Source of the DNA: Heliopora coerulea
Lineage: Eukaryota; Cnidaria; Anthozoa; Scleralcyonacea; Helioporidae
DNA: 64,000 bases
Assembly (NCBI GenBank): GCA_030142905.1
Contig: JASJOG010000006.1
Coordinates: forward strand, 1,397,501 to 1,461,500
Direction: 5' to 3'
Below are positions 35,893 to 47,219 of the stretch, piece after piece (position 1 is the stretch's first letter; the number at the start of each line of letters is the position of its first letter). The notes beneath the pieces were generated by a model that saw only the letters and a list, made by a program, of their open reading frames with translations, had not been told where the DNA came from and ran no database searches. A program made the translations under genes and the position numbers.

Positions 35893-36393
35893 CTATTTTT
35901 TTAAACTTTTCTTTAAAAATTCTGTTTTAGGCTTCGGAAGAGCTAGATCTGTTTCGTTATTCCAATGATTATAAATGTTTCGACACTCGTTTCTTCTAGA
36001 AAAGGATTCTTTTAAATTTGGGGATGTGTAGTTACTAAGTATTTTGTACATGAATACCGATTTGGTACAGGATCGTTTCACATCCAGTGTTTCCCAAGAC
36101 AGGGCATAAAGAAAGTCGACGGACCTTAGGTCGTAACTGGCTCCAGTAATAAGTCGTGCCGTACGAGATTGAAATTTTTGTAATTTATCCTGAAGCAATT
36201 TACCGCAGTTATCCCATAATGGGGAACAATAATCGAAATAGGGCTGTACTAAGATTTTATAGATGATTTCCAATGTATCGACAGAGACATAGGGCTTTAC
36301 GCGTCCAATAGCCCAAATGCCTGCACTAGTCTTATTGCATGTTGTCTCAATGTGTTCTTCCCAGCTAAGTTTTCTATTTCTACGCCCAAACAT
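35893..36393 (-). pseudogene. Reverse transcriptase C-terminal part of the LINE
   Basis: 166 residues with LSWEEHIETTCNKTSAGIWA, ILVQPYFDYCSPLWDNC and LQKFQSRTARLITGASYDLR, all typical of the thumb/connection region of CR1/Rex-type LINEs. Without the upstream domains in frame it cannot be functional. Confidence 0.8.
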
Positions 36394-36587
36394 GTATATG
36401 TTTTAGTTCGGGGAGCTGCTACAACATTCAATAAAACAGGATTGTCACCGACCTTATTATTGAGATTATATGATGACCCAATAAACATAACTTTTGATTT
36501 GGTAGGATGATATTGAAGCTTATTTTTGGCAAGCCAATTTCTAATATTATTTGGGTTAGAGTTCAGATTTTCAATAAGTGTGACAAC

Positions 36588-36785
36588 CAGTGGCGTAACG
36601 GACTATGGTCAGGGTTAGGGCAACTCCTGAGGGCCCCCGACCTCTAAGGGGCCCCGATGAATCTGTAAAGACGATCGAGATTTAAAGTCTTGAAATTGTC
36701 TACACTAAGTCTATACTAACGGAGGTGACGGGGGCCCCCGAACGAAAATCTCCTAAGGGCCCCCAGTAGTTCCGTTACGCCACTG
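36588..36785. mobile_element. hAT-type MITE nested in the LINE
   Basis: Perfect 15-bp inverted ends (CAGTGGCGTAACGGA and its complement) enclose 198 bp. A perfect 8-bp target duplication GTGACAAC lies at 36580-36587 and 36786-36793. The core is GC-rich (AGGGCCCCCG repeats) and non-coding. LINE reverse-transcriptase sequence resumes on the far side. Confidence 0.92.
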
Positions 36786-37344
36786 GTGACAACATCAAAA
36801 GAAGATGAAAAGATTTGACTATCATTTGCACAAAAGCATGGTGTTGTAGTCTTCAAATAATCCGGCATATCATTTATATACAATAGGAACAATAATGTGC
36901 CCGGGATTGCTCCCTGCGGAACACCACATGGTATTTTCCTAAGTGATGATGTGCAACCATTGACAAGACATACTTGTTTCCTGCCTGTCAAGCAAGATTC
37001 AAACCATTTCAATTCAATGCCAAGGCTTCCAAATTGATCGTTCATCTTTTTTCTATCAAAACCTTATGGTTAATTGAGTCAAAAGCTTTGCAGGAGTTAA
37101 ATCTTTCTTCTTGGACAATGGTATAGAATCGCGGATGTATAATACCACACCACTCCCAGATCTGCTTCGGTCCTTCCGAATCAAATTATATCCTATACAT
37201 TATATCCTGCTATGTGTATTTCACTATCGGGTATTAGGTCATCAATTTTAGATTCTTCAATCGCTAGGATATCAGGAGAAGGCTTTGCGACCAGAGCTCA
37301 AATTTCATCTAGAAGTTTCAACAAACTATTTACATTTAAGTTAG

Positions 37345-37836
37345 CTATTTTAAAGCCCTTAAACGTAGCAATGGCATGCAGTGAATGATCATGTGTACCT
37401 GATGCTGGATCAAACCTTGAAGAATCTTAAAAGTTGTCTTTCTCCGAGTGTTCCTGCTCGATATCATCTTCAGAAGGTTGCCTAGCTGGTGTATTGCTGG
37501 CATTTGAAAATCCTCTCTAGATTGTTTACGTCGCGTTATTGGCTTTCGATCTCCCTTGAGAGACTTGATGAAATGCACAGCTAAAAGTGCTGAGCCTTTG
37601 GCATTAAGATGCAGTTTACTGGCATTTAGAGCTGTAGTGTCTATGGAAGAATTATCAATAAATGAGACCTCATGGTTAACACAAATCTGTTTAAGTTCCT
37701 TATTAACTTCTTGGATTTTTGTTGATGTTTGAATGTCTTGTCTTAGAGTAAGTCCCGATACACCAATTTTTGAATTTGGGAACTTAGCTTTGACACTGAC
37801 GTCGTGGTTTTCAATTTTCTGAACACATTGTTTCAC
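37345..37836 (-). pseudogene. LINE ORF1 remnant, SGNH-esterase-like
   Basis: 163 residues including KIGVSGLTLRQDI, KELKQICVNHEVSFIDNSS and SKLHLNAKGSALLAVHF. The G-T-x-N and final D/x-x-H segments fit the SGNH esterase found in ORF1 of many CR1/L2-like elements. It is separated from the coiled coil by stops. Confidence 0.6.
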
Positions 37837-39059
37837 AGATTCTGATGTGAGGTTCTGGGTACCAGCATGTACAATTACGTGTGAGGAGTTATTTGGAGAT
37901 AAAGAGAGCTAACTTCTATTTCGATTTCGGCGGCAGATTTTCCCGGAAACGTTTATTTGCATATATTCGTGTACTTTCTTCTTCGTCAGTTTTTTTTATT
38001 AATATTCTTAACAATCGAGTCACCAATAATGACTATGCCTGCTTTTAATATTTGCTTTCAATATCTAGAAATGTGTCACTAGTGGCCTCTCCAGAGTCGC
38101 CATGCCGATTTTTACTACTCGGTGATTAATCCCATTCATTTTTTGTTTCGCCCTGTATTCGGTTTGGACATTTCCTTCGCCACCATCAGTCTGGTATTCG
38201 TTCTTATCTGTGCCCTCTTCATCATCGCTTAGATCTCGTATCTATTACGTGTACTTTATTCAACTTGGTTAACCGAGGTTTCCTTCGCTCGTCTGGTTTC
38301 TCGATGCTGTCGTCCGGTCTGTCATACTGTTTGCCAGTTATCCTGGTGGCTTGTTGTATTTTCACATTGCTGACATTCTTGTTGTTAGAGCTTGAGGACG
38401 GTGACTAGACTATACTTTTCTTGTTCCGAGCCCTTGACCTTTGTGTTAAGGTCAGACATGATAAGAGATATATTTAGGTTCCTTTCGCGGAGCTCATCGT
38501 TTTCTTCAGTAAATTTTAAATTCTCTTTCCTTAATTTCTTAACAACGTCCTCTAAAATAAGCGTTGTTTCTGATTTTTTGTCCTTCAAGTTGTTAAGTTT
38601 AGCAGAGAGACTTTATAATATGGTGTTGGTGTTTTCGACAAATTTTGTCATTTGATTTTTGAATTCTTTCAAAGATACTGCACATTCGGTGCTTTACGTA
38701 CTCAAGGGAGCATGAGCGTTTATCTTCGTATGCAAATCCTCGTCGTCTTGCCCTAGTTAACCTTGATTAACTGAGGGGACTTTTATGTCCTATTGTTTTA
38801 AGTTTTCCAATAATCTGGTAAGGTGTTCCTTGCCCTAACACCTGTGTGGATTAATGCATTGATATGTGTGTTCATTGTAGGCGTGCTTTTATAAGGTTGA
38901 AACGCTACATTTGTTGGGCTGAAACGCTGTCAATAGTAGAACGTAACCACTGAGACCAGGTAACCGTGTGGAGACTGGGATTAAAAAATTAGTTATTATA
39001 TTTACCTGATATCCTCTCAACTAAGAATCAGGATAATCATGAATTATCAATATTCCTAC

Positions 39060-39185
39060 GATTCTGAATTATCCTGAATGTTATGGTTAGGATTAGAATT
39101 AGGGTTTGAGTTATGGTTAAAGTTAGGATCCTAATACTAACCGTAATCCTAACCCCAATCCTAATTCTAATCCTAACCATTGACA
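39060..39185. repeat. Inverted telomere-like repeat
   Basis: GGTTAGGATTAGAATTAGGG units switch at about 39130 to the complementary TAATCCTAACCCCAATCC units, forming a long imperfect hairpin. Confidence 0.65.
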
Positions 39186-40027
39186 TGTTACCCCTGGTGA
39201 CATTTCAACTTAAACCCCAACGATTTTTTCCAAAAAGTTATCAAGTAAATAAAATACTTAATTTTCTAGTTCCAGTCTCCACAAGGTTACCTGGTCTAAG
39301 TGGTTTCGTTCTAGTGGGATAAATTATTGTGCACAGCGTTTTGCATGACTTTGACTATTAAAGTCAATTTTTGTCGATTTTAATTGTTTTCTTCAAGCGT
39401 AACGCCTGACGGTTTTAATGAACACAAACAATATTCTGCTAAGAGATAAGGGTTAATATGACAATAGAATGCAGTGCGTATGTAAAAAAGCATTAACAAT
39501 TAATTAACCTTCTTCAAAGTCACCATGTAGTAGCCATTGTGGTGACTTGACAGCCGTTATAAAAGCCCTCAGTTTACACGTTTTCTGACGCAGCACCAAA
39601 TTATCGTTTTCAGGTTGAAAACCCTTCCTCGAAATACCTTTGAAAAAATACTTTGAGTCTGGCAATATTGTGATAACAAACTGTTTTTTCCTGTATAAGA
39701 GGACTAAGTTTAAATGAGGTCAAACCAATGCTGTAGCCTGTTTCAAAGACTGGGCCAGCCGGTTACTTTGTCAGTTTTTAAAGGATAACACAACAATACT
39801 GAAAAATACTGACACTTCGAGAGCCAAGTTTTGAGTGTACTATAAGACCCGAGAATAATTACGATGATATTTTGACATTATGTCAAAGGTTTTGACAAAT
39901 TGCACTATATTATGATAGCTACCCGTGTGTTTTATAAAAAATCACCGATATTTAATGAACTCCATTTCATGAGAACGAGTGTAAATGCATCCCAAATATT
40001 CATTGTGTATGACCTAGTAATTAAAAT

Positions 40028-40062
40028 TTTGATAATGACTTTGAAACAAAGTCGAAATATTA
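40028..40062 (+). ncRNA. Degenerate hammerhead-like motif
   Basis: TGATAATGACTTTGAAACAAAGTCGAAA: stem II GACTTT/AAAGTC is perfect and GAAA is intact, but the CTGANGA box reads TGATAA. Relic of the Penelope family seen at 12.49 kb; the matching end-repeat text continues to about 40110. Confidence 0.35.
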
Positions 40063-40946
40063 TCGTCATTATATCCGCGTCTTGTTCTATACTCAAATTT
40101 TGGCTTTTTAAGTCTCAATATTATCCTTCAAACCCATTCACAAATATTTCTTTAAGGAACAGGTTCCATGAAAGAGTTTCAACCTCACGGCTGGGAAACT
40201 AGGCTGATATTTGGAAAGCTCATCTCAGTTTGAAATTGTCTTCAAGTAATTCTAAATCGAGATAAATTTCCAAAAGGATTTCTTCGTGAGTTCGGGTTGA
40301 CATTTCAGTCCGGCTAACCAATACTCCATGTACAAACAGCCCTTAATCCAGACCAGAATTAATCCAATCACCAGTTAAGGAATCGTGTTCCGAACATTTG
40401 GGTTTTAATTATAAAAATTTTGAGCTCATGTCAAACTATAGGCGGATTAACCATTGACGTAGCAGGAGGGCAGTTGCTCCCCGCACTTATCGTCCTGACT
40501 AGGTCTGTCGGTACATCCAGTACATTTGTCGGTACATCGAGCTTGTCTGTCGCGGATACCGTTAGCGTTTGAATTACAAAATAAAAAGCTGTTCAAAAGC
40601 TCCGGCAAAGGTTAAGTATGGAAAGGGTGTTTAATTCCTTTTTCGCAGAAAGAAGCTCCAGAAATGTTATAATGTAAACTTAGAATGTAAATAATTCCTG
40701 ATGTCTTGTTGCTGTCGTTAATTGCTTTTGGTGTTTAATTGGTGAATCAGTGTAGAGAGACTTTGTGCTTGCGTTTATTAAATTAATACATTTGTGCGAC
40801 TCAAAGTTTTTCCCACTCTCAGTTTGGTTAACTTTGATTTTTCCTTAATTAAATTTGTCGGTACATTGCTAACATCTTGTCGGTACGTTGGTCTAAAATT
40901 TCCCCTGCTCCCATTTTTAAATTCCTGGCTACGCGACTGGATATAC

Positions 40947-41339
40947 CAGGGGTGGCCAAACCGCGGCTCGCGAGCCACATGCGGCTCTTTGACCTTTAAT
41001 ATGCTGCTCGTGGAAATATGTTGGCTGAGCTCCTTTTTTCGTCACAGTTAATATAAAAGGTAAATAAGAAAAATTTCAGGCTTTATAATTATTTACTAGG
41101 TATGAATTGAAACCCCATTGGATTAAAACGTAAGTTTAATGTTCATGGTTAGTAAAAATATTTAAGAATTTAAATTCTAATTTTAATGCTAGATCTGAGT
41201 GAGGCATTGTTCTTTAGTGCTGAGGGAAGGAATGGTGGAAGGCTGAGGGATTAAAGAAATTTCCGGTCAGCAAGGGTTACAGAGGAATGTTAGAAGACTG
41301 AGGTCATGGGTAAAGGGATTAAAGATTTGGCCACCCCTG
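40947..41339. mobile_element. Non-autonomous hAT-type element
   Basis: Ends CAGGGGTGGCCAAA and TTTGGCCACCCCTG are inverted repeats of the type common in hAT elements, followed internally by the CGGCTCGCGAGCCACATGCG block. Flanking octamers GGATATAC and TAATATAT match at only five positions, so the target duplication is decayed or absent. Confidence 0.65.
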
Positions 41340-41879
41340 TAATATATGATATTGGCACTAATTTACATCCAGAGCCTCCCACTCAAATTAAAGCATTTCA
41401 AATATGGATTGCGAAAACATTTCGCTTAAGACGTCGCCATGTCATTCATGTAACTACTTTCGATGAGAAATCAGTAAGGGTGAACAGTTTTTTCTCAGCC
41501 ACAATCACAACTGCCAGGTAGGTTTGAAACCTGGTGATCGAAACCTTATGCGAAAATACTAAGAAACGCAAATTTCCCCAAACGAAAACGCCAGAAACTT
41601 AACGAAATTTTCTACTACACTGGCTCGTTATGCTTTAAGGGAGAAGTACAGTATATAAGCAGAACAGATATGAACATACAAAGACGATTAGGCTTACATC
41701 TAAATTTAGGCTTTAAACAAAGCGTTTAAGAACGCCTCAAGCAATGAAAAATGTTTTGATCACGACAGTTACCTCAACAGTTGTATGGTTAAATGCTCAT
41801 AAAATGGATTTGAAGTGAAGAGAATTTCAGAAAACTGGACTAATTATTTGACCAAAAACCATAGCCAGCCGACAATTTA

Positions 41880-42040
41880 AGGAACAACCCTGAAATAGAG
41901 TCGAAATATTACCACGATTACTGTGTCTTTTCTTGTGTTTACTTGAATATCAAGTTCCAAGATAGATCTTTTCGGTTTAGTTTTCATACCACTGTATGTG
42001 GACTAATTATCAGTTGGAAACCTTTCCAGCAACCGGTTAT
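41880..42040 (+). repeat. Penelope-type terminal-repeat relic
   Basis: CTGAAATAGAGTCGAAATATT, then TTACTTGAATATCAAGTTCC and a TTTCGGTTTAGTTTTCATACC run, parallel the 12.49-12.60 kb end. The hammerhead core is not recoverable here. Confidence 0.45.
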
Positions 42041-42849
42041 TTCCACGGCTTTGAACGACCAAAGTGTCATTTGACGTCTTGGTTAATAATTCAATAATTT
42101 GCAATCTATCGACTAGATCAGAAAGCTGTTTCAGCATGTTTTTGCATTTGAATACATACCTGCATAGTGTTTGGTCCGTCTTTAAAGATTGGTTCTGAAT
42201 AGTCCACTGAATGGAAATAACAGTTTTGAGTTGTGATCCTGTGCAATGGATATAGCGTTGTGGTGTCAGTCAACAACGTAATATTTGATCTGCTTCGTTG
42301 ATTTCACACCAGGAAAGCGGGGGTCCCTGAATGCAAATGAAAATTAGCGGGAAAATGCATCGCATTCTTTCAGCCATTCATTTCTTGTAGATGGCAACGT
42401 TATCAGGCGCGGATCGACTTTGTCGAAAAGCCAAACTAGCAAAAAGGCCTTGTAGTGACTTGACAGCTATTCAGTTTTTACTATGAAACGTCGATCCGTG
42501 CGACAAAATCACCTGGTGAAAAATAGTCTTTGCTGGGGCAAAGTAGATGCACATATGTCTTTTACCTCTCTGACATGGGTTGGATCCTAGCCCCTGCAGT
42601 TATCCCATTAAAGTTACTGTTGTGACATGGGACAAGAATATCTTCCAGTTTAATTCAATCAAATATCGAAGCATTTTGCCAGCTGATTCAGTTTCCTCGT
42701 GAAGTAATACAGGAGCCATGAAGAATGGCTTTTGGTGAACATCTAGGAAAAGTAGTTTAATTATAACTGATATTGTTTTCCAGCATTCAAATAAAGATAT
42801 TTACTTTCTTAATACGTTCTCAAGCTGTTCTCTCAGAAAAAGTTCCTGA

Positions 42850-42921
42850 GTCCCTGACGGGAATCGAACCCGTAACCTTCTGATCGCCGGTGAGACGCTC
42901 TAACCATTGACCTACAAAGAC
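42850..42921 (-). tRNA. tRNA-like sequence (left arm), probably repeat-derived
   Basis: Acceptor GTCTTTG/CAGGGAC gives seven pairs, T-arm ACGGG/CCCGT is perfect with loop TTCGATT, and the B box is intact. The anticodon loop again lacks T33. Most likely a Pol III-type repeat head rather than a decoding tRNA. Confidence 0.45.
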
Positions 42922-43143
42922 TCAGATGGCGAGCGGAGGTTAAATTTGTGTACTGGTTCGTATAGATGGTAGACATATGTACTGCCAGTCTGCAAGTCTC
43001 GATATGTCGTCTATTATTTTTTTTTCTTTTCATTGATTAACACAAAAATAATAGACGACATATCGAGACTTGCAGACTGGCAGTACATATGTCTACCATC
43101 TATACGAACCAGTACACAAATTTAACCTCCGCTCACCATCTGA

Positions 43144-43215
43144 GTCTTTGTAGGTCAATGGTTAGAGCGTCTCACCGGCGATCAGAAGGTTACGGGTTCG
43201 ATTCCCATCAGGGAC
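43144..43215 (+). tRNA. tRNA-like sequence (right arm), probably repeat-derived
   Basis: Mirror of the left arm with one T-stem change (CCCAT instead of CCCGT), so it folds slightly less well. Confidence 0.4.
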
Positions 43216-43393
43216 TCAGAAAGTTTTTCTGAGAGAACAGCTTGAGAACGTATTAAGAACATAATTACCCAAGCTACTACAATCACATCAAAAATATTTA
43301 TTGTTGGGAAAAATCAAGAATAGATCATTCGTAGGAACAAGTCGAGGTCTCCATTAAAACATAGCTACCGCGACTTAAGTAACGAATGAAAGC

Positions 43394-44302
43394 ATGGATC
43401 ACGAATTTTTAGACCTTTTATCATTTACTGATAAAGGTAAAATGTCTTGGAAAGGTGATTTTAAATCCCTACAGACATTTGTCTGGAAAACACCGCAGAT
43501 TGAAGGGAAGTGGACATCTGGTGGTAACGCTAAAGTCTTCCAAATCTATGAATTCTCACTTCGGTGGTATGTAGGGACAATATCACTGACATTACGTGGA
43601 TCATAAGCGGGAACCATCAAAAGTTAACTGGTCTCGATTGGTCGAAAGACATATAACATCGAACACAGCATAGAAAAAGTGAATTTAATGCGAAATAATT
43701 ACTGACCCGCTTCAAAACCTATTGTTTTGACTCTGCATTATATCAGCAAATGCTGTCAGCAAAATTATGCAAGTCGAGTTCGTACTATTTTGCGGGCTAT
43801 ATTCGCTGGTACAATGCACAGAAAACATAACAGGATTTTAGAGGGTCTGTAATTATAACAGATAATTACTTCCGCACAAAGCGTCTCAGCTGCCTGCATT
43901 ATATCAAACAACTCCCCGTGCCTCAGTAATTGTCTATTAAGTATTGGTGATGAAACACCTAATCTGATCTGCAAACCAAGTGAATCGTCTTTATCCCATG
44001 AGAACGAAATAAAGCACTTAGCATGTCTTATTAACTATCCCAAAGAAGTTAGAACAAATATATCTACCCTCGACATGAAAATCCATGAGTTTTCTGATAA
44101 AGGTGAGCAATCCAATAAAACCGAGAGGGATAGACAAATGACAAGCCAGAGCCTTTGTGAGAAGAATGCGGAGCTGAAGGAGGAGAATAAAGAATTACTT
44201 GAAAAAGTCAACAACTTTGCATATATCTTAATGCTATCTCAGAGGTGGATCCAGATTGCTGCAACTGTTACAAATGCAACAGTTAAAATGCCCAAGGAAT
44301 AA
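43394..44302 (+). pseudogene. Remnant of a retroelement-type ORF with coiled coil
   Basis: 43394-43606 encodes FTDKGKMSWKGDFKSLQTFV and IEGKWTSGG. After broken sequence, about 43990-44302 encodes KTERDRQMTSQSLCEKNAEL, then EENKELLEKVN, a coiled coil. The WKGDF..L..FV..GKW pattern resembles repeated ORFs I associate with anthozoan retroelements; that is weak recall. No intact gene. Confidence 0.35.
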
Positions 44303-44469
44303 TTAAATTTTCATTTGCCAAATATCCCTCTTGTTCCGTTTAATCCATGTTTTCTTTTTATTGAATTGAGTTGTAGCGTGCGATTGATTTGTTGGTACTG
44401 CGCCCATTATATTGGCCCGCCCAAAGGAATTCACAACTCCCGTCAATTGTATGCCTGATTCTGGTGGTT

Positions 44470-44565
44470 ACCGTATCTGTTCGAATAAATGCCAACGTTC
44501 AAATAAACGCCTCTAATCGAATAAACGCCCCGTTCGAATAGACGCCCCTACTCAAAGGAACGCCC
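44470..44565. repeat. Degenerate 18-20 bp tandem repeat
   Basis: Variants of GTTCGAATAAACGCC recur four or five times (TTCAAATAAACGCCTC, TCGAATAAACGCCCCG, TCGAATAGACGCCCC). Confidence 0.7.
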
Positions 44566-44655
44566 CCCTGCTTTGTCTAAAACATCGCAAACATGCAGGC
44601 ACTTTTCTATCAAACATGCTAAAGTGACTTAAAGTAAGAGTCAATTTTGTTTTTA

Positions 44656-45751
44656 CTATAGATTAATTTTCGTCACAGGCTTAAATATAATGTCTTCCAC
44701 TATTTCAAATTCAAAATGTGTATATCTTTCTTTGATGTCACATAGTTCTCTGTAAAGAATGTCCATTATCTTTTTCGATTTGGATCTTGCCACGTACATC
44801 CCAGGGACAACTAATCCAACCTTAAGTTTTCGTTTGCGAACTACCTCAACTGTAAGCGAGTTATCTTTGCATACACCCAAGAATCCAGCAGGCGGGTTGT
44901 ATTTTGCATAATTCCTACACTCAACAGTCCTTGGAGGATGTTTATGTGTATTAATCTTCCTCACCACAATAAGCAAGTCATGATCACTTAAACTTGAAGC
45001 AGCTACCTTAGCCAAAGTTATATTTTTTGGAATATTTGTGACAAATAGGTCTAAGAGAGTAGAAGTATGTCTTGTAGTTCTAGTGGCTTTCTTTATCATT
45101 TGGGTCAAATCAAAATATCTAAATATACCTTTTAAAGTCCTCATCACACTTGAACTTCTTTCAGACAGCATATCGCAGTTAAAGCCTCCAGTCACCAACA
45201 GTTCCTTGTTTTCAGAACAGGCTATTTCAAGCACATTCAAAAAGGTTCCCATGAAATCATTTTGCGACGGAGGCCTATAGAACACACTGAACAAAATTCC
45301 TTTCGAGCAGGGCAAAAGTATTTCAAGCAAGACACATTCACCCGCAAATTGACTTTCCAGGTCTGTACTACGAACCACCGGCAGACTATCCTTGATATAT
45401 ATTGCAATTCCCCCCCCCCCCCCCATTACCGTTGTTTTGATCACTTCTAAATAAAGCATAACTAGGTAGAAATGTTTCACTGTCAACTATATCCTCTCTC
45501 AGCCATGTTTCAGTCAAAGCAATGACATGTAAATTTGAACATTGGGCTATTAAAATTTGCAATTGGTCAAACTTGCCATAAAGACTACGAATATTCTGAT
45601 GAACAAATTTCAATCCACGAAGTTTCATGGTTTCTACGATTTCACTAGATAACCGTAGGTCCATTTCAATATTTCCTGGTTGTTTAAAGCAATCGTCATT
45701 TTTTATACAGCACGACGAACATTTCATATTAGCTTCGAACTCAACGTCCAA
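44656..45751 (-). mobile_element. LINE endonuclease fragment
   Basis: Minus-strand frames give LKFVHQNIRSLYGKFDQL, HVIALTETWL, FYRPPSQNDF, LLVTGGFNCDM and LSDHDLLIVV, the ordered motifs of an apurinic-type LINE endonuclease. GGFN replaces the usual catalytic GDFN. The frame breaks at a C15 run (45410-45424). Beyond CRNYAKYNP (about 44900) the frame continues 70 codons into sequence I do not recognise. No reverse transcriptase follows. Confidence 0.8.
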
Positions 45752-45774
45752 ACATTTTAAATGATACGGTCGAT

Positions 45775-45990
45775 CATTTGCAATTACGCCAAATTTGCAA
45801 TTACACTATTGTAATTACGCCATTACACGTGTAATTTGCAATTACGCCATTGCACGGTCGATTTGCAACAGTCGTACTATATTTAGCCCGTTGCAAATGC
45901 TATATTTATCATCTTGACTGTTGCAAGCCAGTCAAAACATTGGATTTTTCAACAGTCGTGCAACAGTTAGCAACAGAGTTGCTAAGGCCA
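45775..45990. repeat. Short repeats of GCAATTACGCCA and TTGCAACAGTCG
   Basis: Four or five GCAATTACGCCA-like units at 45778-45862 switch into TTGCAACAGTCG/GACTGTTGCAA copies in both orientations to about 45985. Confidence 0.6.
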
Positions 45991-46349
45991 TCACCTTTAG
46001 TGTACCGTGTGTGCCGTTCTATGTTTGACTATTTTGGAGTGGACGTTATTCTCCGGGGTAAAGATCCTTGATCGCCCTAAGATGCCATTGTGTGCGGATT
46101 TGGTAATCTGAAATTCGAAAGGTGAAGAATATCGTGTTTTCGGATTAAGCGAAATTTCAGTTTCCACGCAGCGATGAACTGTGCTCCTCAAACCATTATC
46201 TTCAAAAGTAAGTTCATGAATATTGATTATATGAATATTCATACGGTTAATCAAACGAACGAAGTTGTCTTTCAGTAGCATATTGTAGTTAGATCAGAGA
46301 AATCGAATGAGGCCAGTCACTACTGTGACTATAATACTTTATTAAAAGG

Positions 46350-46400
46350 TTACAATCATCTTAGCTTTCGTCGTACAACGACATCGTCAGAGACAAAGAA
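46350..46400 (-). ncRNA. Hammerhead-ribozyme-like motif, left Penelope end
   Basis: Minus strand: CTGACGA, U, stem II GTCGT/ACGAC with TGT loop, GAAA, GCTA. Flanking TGTCT and AGATG pair as stem I (with wobbles). The core is complete. Confidence 0.65.
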
Positions 46401-46913
46401 GGATAAAAGATAACAGCTTAATATAGGTGTTGAATATGCTAAAATGTTAGAATATATATGTTAAAATGTGTAAAACTAATATGAATTTAAATATATGGAT
46501 TTATAAGTAGTGTAAAACAGTAAGTCAGATAGTTCACTACATTCCTCTCGAGAATTGAATTGTGGTTTTTCCTTCTTAATATGAAGAGCTTCTTTTAGAC
46601 GTAAATTGATTGGGTCGGTGTCTCTGGCAGCACGGACTTACCTCGGTTCTAACATCTCATCAAGACACACAAGCTACAGCAAGGAATCAAAATCAGACCA
46701 ATTGTCTCAAATACCAATGGCCCCACCACATGCCTCTCCTGGTTATCAAATCTGCTAAAGCCTATGCTGAAAGATATCCTTGCTCATTTAGAAAGTAGCT
46801 TGGAATTAATTAACCATATCTAGACGAGAGACCAAGAGTCAAACCAGCGATTTCCTTACCCATACAGCCTCGACGTAACTGCACTGTACACATCAGTTCT
46901 TACTAATGAAGCG

Positions 46914-47219
46914 ATGGACAATATTATTGACCGAATAACTTCATCCATCCGAACACTCACCAAAGAAGATATCAGAGCCCTGCTTATCGTTATTCTCCAA
47001 AACACATACTTCCAGTATGATTCTAACATCTATCTCCAAACTGAAGGTCTTCCTATGGAGTCTTCTCTCTCTGGTATCCTGGCTATTTCATTTATGGATA
47101 AATTCGAACGTAGTATACTGACACTCCATCATCTCATCGACCCGTATAAACGATACGTCGACGATATTTTGCCCAAACTACTAATGAAGCCGAGGCCGAC
47201 AAGTTTCATGACATCATGA
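46914..47219 (+). pseudogene. Penelope reverse-transcriptase fragment
   Basis: Contains RALLIVILQNTYFQYDS, TEGLPMESSLSGILA and the catalytic RYVDD. The upstream motif SLDVTALYTS is in the preceding 50 bp. Truncated by a frameshift soon after YVDD. Confidence 0.8.

Larger units (their letters stand above)
35640..38660 (-). mobile_element. Decayed non-LTR retrotransposon (CR1/L2-like)
   Basis: Minus strand, 5' to 3': a coiled-coil ORF1 piece (38385-38588, KKLRKENLKFTEENDELRER), an SGNH-esterase-like piece (HVIVHAGTQNL and ASKLHLNAKGSALLA, 37345-37880), the start of the endonuclease (GFKIANLNVNSLL, PSPDILAI, about 37150-37375), then reverse transcriptase from KAFDSINHKV to the C-terminal thumb (35893-37085). 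The RT shows GVPQGAIPGTLLFLLYINDM, and CANDSQ where an active element has the aspartate pair. Most of the endonuclease and RT fingers are deleted near 37100-37140, with stops and frameshifts throughout. A hAT-type MITE is nested at 36588-36785. Confidence 0.8.
42809..43256. repeat. Near-perfect foldback with two opposed tRNA-like arms
   Basis: Arms of about 208 bp are almost identical inverted copies around a roughly 28-bp AT-rich loop (about 43017-43045). Each arm reads outward: unique region, tRNA-like 72-mer, TCAGAAAAA hairpin, CAGCTTGAGAACG tail. High arm identity implies recent formation or gene conversion. Confidence 0.88.

Noticed and set aside
32294..43215. Four tRNA-like 72-mers as functional tRNA genes
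   Set aside because: All lack T33 in the anticodon loop, have wobble-rich acceptors and occur only within repeats. Listed as tRNA-like with low confidence.
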